Assembly: GCA_005881355.1 (NCBI GenBank)
Contig: VBDM01000051.1
Location: forward strand, 1-12,374
DNA length: 12,374 bases
Direction of reading: 5' to 3'
Source: Betaproteobacteria bacterium
GTDB taxonomy: Bacteria > Pseudomonadota > Gammaproteobacteria > Burkholderiales > SG8-39
In this document: piece by piece, positions 6,323-12,374 of the stretch
How the letters are laid out: each line of letters starts with the position of its first letter
How positions within the stretch are numbered: position 1 is the first letter of the stretch
The notes under the pieces: generated by a model
Database searches by the model: none
What the model saw: the letters and a program-made list of their open reading frames with translations, nothing else
Told to the model about the DNA's origin: nothing
Translations under genes and position numbers: made by a program

Positions 6323-8431
6323 TCATTTGAGTTTCGCGGCGGACTGTTCGTCCGGTTCCAACGATCCCGCCGCCAGGAGCTTCGCCATCGCCTCGGGATC
6401 GACGGCCGGGGAAAACAGATACCCCTGGCCCTGGTCGCAGCGGTGCGTGCGCAGGAATTCCAGCTGTTCCGCGGTCTCGACGCCCTCGGCGATCACGCGC
6501 ACCGCGAGCGAATGCGCGAGCGAGATCACCGCCTGCGTGATCGCCGCATCGTGCCCTCTCTCGTTCACCCGGCTGACGAACGAGCGGTCGATCTTGAGGC
6601 AGTCGATCGGCAGCCGCGAAAGATAGGAGAGGCTCGAATAGCCCGTGCCGAAGTCGTCCACGGCGATCTGCACGCCCAGGGCCTTGAGCCGCTTGAGGAT
6701 ATCGGCCGCCTCCTCGCGATTCTCCACCAGCACGCTCTCGGTAAGCTCGAGCTCGAGGCAGGCCGGCTCGAGCTCGGCCGCGCGCAGGGCGCGGCCGACC
6801 GCTTCGACGAAGCCCGCGCTGCGGAACTGCTGCGCCGAGACGTTCACGGCGAGCCGCAGCGAAGCGAATCCGGCATCGCTCCACGCCCTGATCCGCCGGC
6901 AGCCTTCGGTGAGCGCGAATTCTCCGAGCGGGTGAATCAGGTCGGAGTCCTCCGCTATGGGGATGAACTGCCCGGGGGGAATCCACCCCCGTCCCCGGTG
7001 GTTCCACCGCATCAGGGCCTCGACGCCGACGATACGGCCGTCCGCGAGGACGACCTGGGGCTGGTAGTGGATCTCCAATTCGCCTTTCCCGAGCGCGAGC
7101 CGCAATTCGTTCTCCAATTCCACCCGGTCGGTTGCCTGGCGCGTCATCGCGGCGGCGTAGAACTGGAATCCGTTGCGCCCTTCTGCCTTGACGCGGTGCA
7201 TCGCCGCATCGGCGTTGCGCAGCAGGATGTCGAACTCCTCGCCGTCGCGCGGGTAGACGCTCGCCCCGATGCTCACGGTGACGTGGAGGTCGCGCGCCTC
7301 CAGCCAGAACGGCGAGTGCATCGCCTCGCGGATCTTGCGCGCGACGGCGCTTACGTCGTCCGGGCGCGCCAGATCGGTCGCGAGCACGGCGAACGCGTCC
7401 GCGCCGAGCCGCGCCACCGTGTCGCCTTCGCGCACCGCGCCCCGCAGCCGGTCGGCGACCATGCGAAGCAGCGTGTCGCCCGCGCCGTGGCTGTAGCTTT
7501 CGTTGACGAGCTTGAACCGGTCCAGGTCAATGACGAGCAGCGCCGTCGGCCGGCCCGCGCGTTTCGCGTGCGCGATTCCCTGAAGCGCGCGATCGCCGAG
7601 GAGCGAGCGGTTCGGCAGGCCGGTAAGCGGATCGTAATTCGCGAAATACTGCAGGCGCGCTTCGTAGGCCTTGCGTTCGCGTATGTCGCGCGCAATGGTG
7701 GAGAAAAACCGTATCGCGCCGTCCGACCCCTTGTGGGCGGTGATCACCTGGGACACCGGGATCTCGGTCCCGTCGGCCCCGAGCAGGGCCGATTCGCCGT
7801 GCCACAGGCCGTCGCGCTCCGCGGCGTGCCGCCCTGCCCCCTCGACCCGCTCGCTCGCCCACCGAGGATAGATGTCGCTGGCCGATTTGCCGACGTCCCC
7901 CGATGGCGGCGCCCCGGTGAGCTTTCGTCCCGCGGCATTCATGTAGATGATTTTCCCGCTCGGGTCGGAGATCCCGACATAGTCGCTCGTCGCCTCCAGC
8001 ACCTGCACCAGGCGCGCGCGCTCCTCCTCCCCGATGCGCACGAGCTCGCGCTCCGAGGCTTCGGACAGGGCGCGCCTGACCGAGGTGCCGAGCCGCCGCA
8101 TGTTGTCCTTGAGAACGTAATCGGTCGCGCCGAGCCGGATCGCCTCGATCGCGCGCTTCTCGCCGATCGTGCCGGAGACAAAAATGAAGGGAACGCCCGG
8201 CGCCATCTCCTTCGCGAGGCGCAGGGCCTCCATCCCGTCGAAGCCGGGCATGGAGAAATCCGACAGAATCGCCTGAGGCCTCTGCAAGCTCAGGGCCCGT
8301 TTCAGCTCCTCCTCGACCTCGACGCATTCCCACGAGACGTCGAACCCGCCCTGATCGAGCGCGCGCAGCGCGAGCTCGACGTCGATTTCGGAGTCCTCGA
8401 TGAACAGCACCTGGATCGGCGTCTTATCCAT
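6323..8431 (-). CDS. REC-PAS-GGDEF-EAL cyclic-di-GMP signalling protein, probable phosphodiesterase
   Basis: 702 residues, cytoplasmic, no membrane segment. Residues 1-125 are a receiver: Glu12-Asp13 in LFIEDSEID, phospho-acceptor Asp58 in ILSDFSMPGFDG, Ser86, and Lys108 in DYVLKDN. Residues about 140-255 are a PAS domain (ATSDYVGISDPSGKIIYMNA to STIARDIRERK). Residues about 262-425 are a GGDEF domain (NYDPLTGLPNRSLLGDR, VIDLDRFK), but the signature is GADAF (343-347) in place of GGDEF, while the upstream RxxD inhibitory-site motif REGD (334-337) remains. Residues about 440-690 are an EAL domain with Glu471-Ala-Leu, Asn530, ELTES (562-566), Asp592-Asp593 in DDFGTGYSS, Lys613 in KIDRSF, and Glu649 in AEGVET. 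Cyclase activity is therefore unlikely and cyclic-di-GMP hydrolysis likely. The ATG at 8431 has a GAGGAAAG ribosome site and overlaps the kinase stop by 8 bases; the frame remains open upstream but only as a shadow of the kinase. Confidence 0.93.
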   Translation of the reverse strand: MDKTPIQVLFIEDSEIDVELALRALDQGGFDVSWECVEVEEELKRALSLQRPQAILSDFSMPGFDGMEALRLAKEMAPGVPFIFVSGTIGEKRAIEAIRLGATDYVLKDNMRRLGTSVRRALSEASERELVRIGEEERARLVQVLEATSDYVGISDPSGKIIYMNAAGRKLTGAPPSGDVGKSASDIYPRWASERVEGAGRHAAERDGLWHGESALLGADGTEIPVSQVITAHKGSDGAIRFFSTIARDIRERKAYEARLQYFANYDPLTGLPNRSLLGDRALQGIAHAKRAGRPTALLVIDLDRFKLVNESYSHGAGDTLLRMVADRLRGAVREGDTVARLGADAFAVLATDLARPDDVSAVARKIREAMHSPFWLEARDLHVTVSIGASVYPRDGEEFDILLRNADAAMHRVKAEGRNGFQFYAAAMTRQATDRVELENELRLALGKGELEIHYQPQVVLADGRIVGVEALMRWNHRGRGWIPPGQFIPIAEDSDLIHPLGEFALTEGCRRIRAWSDAGFASLRLAVNVSAQQFRSAGFVEAVGRALRAAELEPACLELELTESVLVENREEAADILKRLKALGVQIAVDDFGTGYSSLSYLSRLPIDCLKIDRSFVSRVNERGHDAAITQAVISLAHSLAVRVIAEGVETAEQLEFLRTHRCDQGQGYLFSPAVDPEAMAKLLAAGSLEPDEQSAAKLK

Positions 8432-9974
8432 GGGCTCTTTCCTCGATCGGCGGGACCTCTGCGGTCCCCTCCGCCTCGAATGCCAGCGTAAAAAAGAACA
8501 CCGCGCCCTTGCCCACCTCGGCCTCGGCCCAGATGCGCCCGCCATGCCGGTGCACGATGCGCTGAACGGTCGCAAGCCCGATCCCGGTGCCGGCGTAGTC
8601 CTTTGCGGCGTGCAGGCGCTGAAACGCGCCGAAAAGCTTGTCGGCGAAGGCCATGTCGAAGCCCGCCCCGTTGTCGCGCACAAAGAAGGTGGTGTGCCCG
8701 TGATCTTTCAAGGCGCCGATTTCGATGTGGGGTTTCTCGCACTTCGAGGTGAACTTCCAGGCGTTGCCGATCAAGTTCTCGAGGGCGACGCGCAGCAAGT
8801 GCGGGTCGGCCTCGGCGCTCATTCCGTCCCAAACCGAGATTTCCACCGAGCGACCGGACTCGCGCTGCTGCAGCTCTCCGGCTACTGCCCGAGCGAGCTG
8901 GCTCAGATCCACGGGCCGGCACTCGAGCTTCCCGCGCGATACGCGGGCCAGGTTGAGCAGATCCTCGATCAGCTGCGCCATGTACTGCGTGGAGCCGCGG
9001 ATCCTCGTCAGGTAACGGCGCGCGGCCTCCGGAAGGTGCTGAGGAAAGTCGTCGACCAGCGCCTGGCCGAATCCGTCGATGGCGCGCAACGGCGCGCGCA
9101 GGTCGTGGGACACCGAGTAGGAAAAAGCCTCGAGCTCTTTGTTCGCCGTCTCCAGCTGCGCCGTGCGCTCGCGCACCCTGTCCTCGAGCTCGGCGTTGAG
9201 GCGCAGGACTTCCCGCTCCGCGCGGCTGCGTTCCTCTACCTCGCGCCCAAGCTTCGCGTTCGAGGCCTCGAGCTCCAGCGTGCGGCGCTCGATCTCCGCC
9301 AGCATATCGTTGACCGCCTCGACCAGCGTTCCCACTTCGTCGGCGCTCATCTTCACCGCCCGGCGGGAGTAGTCCCGCCGTTCCACGACTTCCCGGGCGA
9401 TCTCGGCGATCGCGAGGACCGGCCGGGTCACGATGTTCTGCATCCATGACGACATGAAAAACGCGACCAGCATCGCGGCGATCAGAACCACGGCGGCAAT
9501 GCCGAGGTAATCGAACACCCGGCCGAAGAGCTCGTAGTCGGCGCGCAGGTACACCGTGCCCAGGATCTCGTTGTCGTTGACGATGCGCTTGAAGAGGACG
9601 AGGTCCCCGTCCTCGACGCGCGCGCCCTCGGGCCCGGGCAGCTTCGGAAACGCGTGCTTGTCGTCCGTGCGGGCATAGGTGACGAAAAGCGCGCCGCGCG
9701 CGTTGTAGACGGCGGCCGAGCTGACCAGCGGCCGGAAACGCAGAAGCCCGAGGTTTTCCTTCGCCACGCGGGGATCGTCGAACGCGAGCGCCGGCGCGAT
9801 CGTGCGACCGAGCAGCTCCGCCTGAGTGGTCATGTCCGACACAAGAGTCCGGTGATAGGCGCGCAGGTCGTATCCGATCAACGCGCCCAAGGCGACCACC
9901 AGCGCCACCAGCGTGGTGAGAAGCACCAAGCCGAGCAGCTTTTGCCTCAATGAGCGCGGCGACCAGAGTCTCAT
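8424..9974 (-). CDS. Membrane histidine kinase with periplasmic sensor (CHASE8-like), HAMP, HisKA, HATPase
   Basis: 516 residues. The first membrane helix spans about residues 13-34 (LLGLVLLTTLVALVVALGAL). A periplasmic domain of about 120 residues follows, containing TTQAELLGRTIAPALAFDDP, AAVYNARGALFVTYAR and a repeat of strands ending LGTVYLRADYE; this resembles the CHASE8 sensor of YfiN-type proteins. The second helix spans about 157-176, followed by HAMP (about 177-232) and a coiled coil to about 282. HisKA carries His290 in FSYSVSHDLRAPLRAIDGF. The ATPase domain has N-box ENLIGNAWKF (Asn404), DNGAGF (Asp434) and GTGIGLATVQRIVHRHGG. All catalytic motifs are present. The ATG overlaps the stop of the yfiR-like gene as ATGA, so translation is coupled. 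A YfiR-type partner encoded directly upstream suggests that the periplasmic domain is held in check by that protein. The domain name CHASE8 is my inference from pattern and neighbours; the kinase call is certain. Confidence 0.93.
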   Translation of the reverse strand: MRLWSPRSLRQKLLGLVLLTTLVALVVALGALIGYDLRAYHRTLVSDMTTQAELLGRTIAPALAFDDPRVAKENLGLLRFRPLVSSAAVYNARGALFVTYARTDDKHAFPKLPGPEGARVEDGDLVLFKRIVNDNEILGTVYLRADYELFGRVFDYLGIAAVVLIAAMLVAFFMSSWMQNIVTRPVLAIAEIAREVVERRDYSRRAVKMSADEVGTLVEAVNDMLAEIERRTLELEASNAKLGREVEERSRAEREVLRLNAELEDRVRERTAQLETANKELEAFSYSVSHDLRAPLRAIDGFGQALVDDFPQHLPEAARRYLTRIRGSTQYMAQLIEDLLNLARVSRGKLECRPVDLSQLARAVAGELQQRESGRSVEISVWDGMSAEADPHLLRVALENLIGNAWKFTSKCEKPHIEIGALKDHGHTTFFVRDNGAGFDMAFADKLFGAFQRLHAAKDYAGTGIGLATVQRIVHRHGGRIWAEAEVGKGAVFFFTLAFEAEGTAEVPPIEERAHG

Positions 9975-10597
9975 GACGACTTCGACACCACTTTGCGGGC
10001 AACGCCGAGCAGGCGCGCGCTGATTCTGAGGTTGCCCGAGTCGGCGGGAGGCGGCGCGACGTCGAAGCGCACCTTGTCGTCGACCACGACGAAATTGATC
10101 ATGCTGCCGAGCTCCAGCGCCTCGTCGGATTCGGTGACCGTGAGCAAGGCGCGGCCCCTGGCCGCGGCGAGGACCTCGGGCAGCTGGCCGTCGTCCGCGC
10201 GGCCGATAAAGAGAATATGCAAGCCCGCGATCGGATCGCCCGGCCTCAGTTTGCGCACCTGCACCGCCCGGCCGTTGACGCTGCGGCCGGCGACGATCTG
10301 CGCCAGCTCATCGGCGAGAGCGTTGGCGCCCATCACGCCGATGGCGACCGGGCTGTCCGTGCGCGCGAAGCTCCGGCTCGGCCATTCGATGTAGCTGCCG
10401 AACTTGTAGAGGAATGCCGCCTTGACGCGGTATTCGTCCGCTTGAGCGTCGGCCTGCGCCAGGCGTGGACCCGCGAAACCCGCCGCCACCACGATCGAAA
10501 AAGCGCACGCGCGCAGCCATCGCGCCGCGCCGCCCGGCGTGGCCCAGGCATCGAGCCCGGTGGGCTCCCAACCCGATCGTTTGCTCAGAAGTACCAT
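9971..10597 (-). CDS. YfiR-family periplasmic protein (DUF4154)
   Basis: 208 residues. A long basic N-terminus is followed by a hydrophobic signal segment (residues about 28-47, ending PRLAQADA), so export to the periplasm is expected. The mature part opens with DEYRVKAAFLYKFGSYIEWP, the family hallmark, and continues with VAIGVMGANALADEL, LHILFIGRADDGQLPEVLAA, ALLTVTESDEALELGSMINF and the ending NLRISARLLGVARKVV, all usual in YfiR/DUF4154 proteins. In Pseudomonas aeruginosa YfiR binds and represses the diguanylate cyclase YfiN from the periplasm. Here the gene adjoins a histidine kinase instead. The mature part contains no cysteine, so the disulfides known in P. aeruginosa YfiR cannot form. 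The ATG lies inside the last codons of the receptor gene (13-base overlap) and the stop overlaps the kinase start. The start site is the only ATG that keeps a whole signal peptide. Confidence 0.9.
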   Translation of the reverse strand: MVLLSKRSGWEPTGLDAWATPGGAARWLRACAFSIVVAAGFAGPRLAQADAQADEYRVKAAFLYKFGSYIEWPSRSFARTDSPVAIGVMGANALADELAQIVAGRSVNGRAVQVRKLRPGDPIAGLHILFIGRADDGQLPEVLAAARGRALLTVTESDEALELGSMINFVVVDDKVRFDVAPPPADSGNLRISARLLGVARKVVSKSS

Positions 10598-12374
10598 TTC
10601 AGCTTCACATACCCGCCGCGGCCGATTTCACTATTGGTGTTACCTACGAATTCCGTGTGCCCGGAGTCAAGAAGGTTTTGCCCTACGACTGAAAGCTCGA
10701 GCTCGCGCCGCAGCCGCCACGCAAAGCGAACGTCCATCGCCGTATAAGCCGGGACACTGGGGTTAGGCAGCGCCGCGACATATCGAATTCCCACGTCGAG
10801 TTCGGTCCTGTTAGGCAGGTCGAGCGAGGACCGCAGCACAAACTGGCGCTTCGGATCGTTGCCCGCTAGGCTTACATTGGTATCCCCGCTGTCGGGCTTC
10901 AGGCGCAAGCGTTGTCTCAGGAAAAATCCTCCAGCGCTCAGGCGCCAATTCTTCGCCGCTTGATAGTTGCCCCAGGCTTCGATTCCGTCGCCGGTGCCTT
11001 CCATCTTGTTGCCGAGCACGGTGTCGCCTCCGGGGATGGGTTCGACGCTGCGCAGCTTGTCGTAGACGTTGTGAAACAGTGAAATCGAATAGGTTGCATG
11101 CGGCGAGGGCTGCGCCCGGTACCCCACTTCGAATACCTTGACAACTTCCGATACAAAGTCGGGCCCGCCGTCTAACGCCGGCATCGCCGGCGGCCCCGTC
11201 CGTGCGGGTACAAACAAATCGCGGTCGATCCGTGAAGGGGCCCGGATCGCGCGCGAGACCGCGCCCCAGACCAGACGCTCAGGTCGGGGCTTCCAGGCAA
11301 GCCTCGCCGAGGGCAGGAAGTCGGTTCCGGTGTAGTAGTTGTTCTCGAACTTGCCGCCGAGCGTGAGCCGCAAATTGCTCTCCAGCGCGATTTCGTCCTG
11401 CGCGAAAACGTTGCTCCAACGCAAGCCGCGACCGGCGGGCAGGAAAGCCAATACGGCGCTGTTGGTGACGCGGTCGTTCCCGTACCGGTAGCCGCCGCCC
11501 CAGATCAGCGCGTGCGCCCCGATCGCCCGCAGACCGTGCTGGAACTCGACATCGTAGATGTTCAGGTGCTCCGCCAAGATTCCCGGAATTTCGCGCTCGG
11601 TCTGGTCGACATAGGCCTGCACTCGCAAACTGCCCCCCTCGGCAAGGTCGCGATTCCAACGGCCGAGCAGATTTGCTCCGGAAATATGCGAGTTCTGGTC
11701 ATTCAATTGGTCGAGCGAGCCTCGATAACCATCGCCTTGCAGTGTGAAGCCGTTCGCCGTAGTGCCCCAGTCGGTGCGAAAACCGACTTGCCCCTTGCTC
11801 CAGCCGTCGTTCGCCGTCGTCCCGTTCGCGGTGGAGGTGTTGAAGATGTCGAAGACCCTGCCGTAGGCCCGATATGACACGTTGCCCTCCGCGCCGCCGT
11901 AGCGTGCGCCGTAGCCCCGCTCGAGGTGGCCGCCGTTCGCGTACGCGTATCCGCCTTGGGAGTCCGAGGATCGCCGCGTGATGACGTTGATCACGCCGTT
12001 CACGGCGTTGGCACCCCACAGCGCCGCTCCGGGCCCACTGATCACCTCGATGCGCTCGACGTCCTCGAGCATTACGTCTTGGGCATCCCAGAACACGCCC
12101 GAAAAGAGCGGCGTGTACACAACGCGACCATCGATTAGCACCAGCAGCTTGTTGGCAATCGCGTTAGGCTGGTTGAAGCCGCGTGCGCTGATAGCGTACG
12201 AGCTGGCGTTGATGCGCGCGACCTCCACATTGGGGGCGAGCCTCAGGGCTTCGGGGAGGCGGGTCGCGCCGGAGCGGCGGATGTCCTCCCCGGTGATCAC
12301 GAATATGGACGCGGGGGCGTCGAGGAGCCGCTCGGCGTGCTTCGACACCGAGGTAACCTGGATGTTGCCCAGCT
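10585..12374 (-). CDS. TonB-dependent outer-membrane receptor, 5' end outside window
   Basis: The last 596 codons of a TonB-dependent receptor. The frame is open to the right edge (LGNIQVTSVSKHAERLLDAP), so the signal peptide, any TonB box and the real start lie outside; a GTG at 12348 is internal and not the start. The plug domain shows SIFVITGEDIRRSGATRLPE, SARGFNQPNAIANKLLVLID, YTPLFSGVFWDAQDVML and DVERIEVISGPGAALWGANA followed by VNGVINVITRRS. The rest is a barrel with alternating aromatic strands, including a conserved GLRWSNVFAQDEIAL region and VWGAVSRAIRAPSRIDRD. It ends in the aromatic KLKWYF normal for assembly by the Bam complex. The ligand is unknown; nothing nearby points to iron or cobalamin. 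Its overlap with the yfiR-like gene and the kinase suggests a sensory rather than purely nutritional role. The GC content of the barrel region looks lower than that of the transporter genes. Confidence 0.93.
   Translation of the reverse strand, partial: LGNIQVTSVSKHAERLLDAPASIFVITGEDIRRSGATRLPEALRLAPNVEVARINASSYAISARGFNQPNAIANKLLVLIDGRVVYTPLFSGVFWDAQDVMLEDVERIEVISGPGAALWGANAVNGVINVITRRSSDSQGGYAYANGGHLERGYGARYGGAEGNVSYRAYGRVFDIFNTSTANGTTANDGWSKGQVGFRTDWGTTANGFTLQGDGYRGSLDQLNDQNSHISGANLLGRWNRDLAEGGSLRVQAYVDQTEREIPGILAEHLNIYDVEFQHGLRAIGAHALIWGGGYRYGNDRVTNSAVLAFLPAGRGLRWSNVFAQDEIALESNLRLTLGGKFENNYYTGTDFLPSARLAWKPRPERLVWGAVSRAIRAPSRIDRDLFVPARTGPPAMPALDGGPDFVSEVVKVFEVGYRAQPSPHATYSISLFHNVYDKLRSVEPIPGGDTVLGNKMEGTGDGIEAWGNYQAAKNWRLSAGGFFLRQRLRLKPDSGDTNVSLAGNDPKRQFVLRSSLDLPNRTELDVGIRYVAALPNPSVPAYTAMDVRFAWRLRRELELSVVGQNLLDSGHTEFVGNTNSEIGRGGYVKLKWYF

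Noticed and set aside
5984..8491. Plus-strand open frame of 835 codons opposite the receiver and the GGDEF-EAL gene
   Set aside because: It is a shadow of two clearly typed minus-strand genes, has no family motif and crosses their boundary.
8432..8683. N-terminal extension of the REC-PAS-GGDEF-EAL protein to an ATG at 8683
   Set aside because: The added residues are an out-of-frame reading of the kinase ATPase domain; the ATG at 8431 has a good ribosome site and begins a normal receiver.
1..12374. Search for tRNA or rRNA genes, CRISPR arrays, insertion sequences, phage attachment sites or origins
   Set aside because: Nothing with the needed structure or sequence was seen; the window is almost fully filled by the protein genes described.

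Overview
The window is GC-rich and densely packed, and every gene I can support lies on the minus strand, so the transcription order runs from the right edge to the left edge. The gene types (an AttH-like lipocalin with a large FtsX-type permease, a YfiR/TonB-receptor sensory cassette, and an amidohydrolase/PuuE-type deacetylase pair), together with the GC content, suggest a betaproteobacterium. No rRNA, tRNA or marker gene is present to prove this, so the placement is an inference.

Right half (about 5848-12374): a signalling operon. In order of transcription it holds a TonB-dependent outer-membrane receptor (cut by the window edge), a YfiR-family periplasmic protein, a membrane histidine kinase with a periplasmic sensor, HAMP, HisKA and HATPase domains, a REC-PAS-GGDEF-EAL protein, and a small Rcp1-like stand-alone receiver. 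The first four genes overlap by 13, 4 and 8 bases, and the fifth follows after about 30 bases behind a perfect AGGAGG. The implied route runs from an outer-membrane ligand or receptor state, through periplasmic YfiR, to kinase phosphorylation and then to two receivers, one of which carries a probable cyclic-di-GMP phosphodiesterase. The GGDEF domain is degenerate (GADAF) while the EAL domain keeps its catalytic residues. No DNA-binding output is visible.

Middle (1380-5808): an export-type group made of a MacB/FtsX-like ABC permease of about 830 residues, a secreted CrtC/AttH-like lipocalin protein, and an alpha/beta hydrolase. The permease reading frame is broken near 5594-5600, where about a dozen codons seem to be missing. 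The partner ATP-binding subunit expected next to such a permease is not in the window; a receiver gene stands directly upstream instead, separated by a GC hairpin.

Left end (1-1275): an amidohydrolase-2 family gene broken by two small out-of-frame deletions (near 912-918 and 386-392), overlapping by ATGA a polysaccharide-deacetylase (PuuE-like) gene that runs off the left edge. A possible promoter lies in the gap at 1276-1379.

The two points most worth attention are the receptor-YfiR-kinase-EAL-receiver cassette, which looks like a YfiBNR-type pathway rewired to a phosphorelay, and the three similar small frame-breaking deletions confined to the left 5.8 kb, which are either real gene decay or assembly errors. 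No mobile element, CRISPR array, RNA gene or large repeat was seen.
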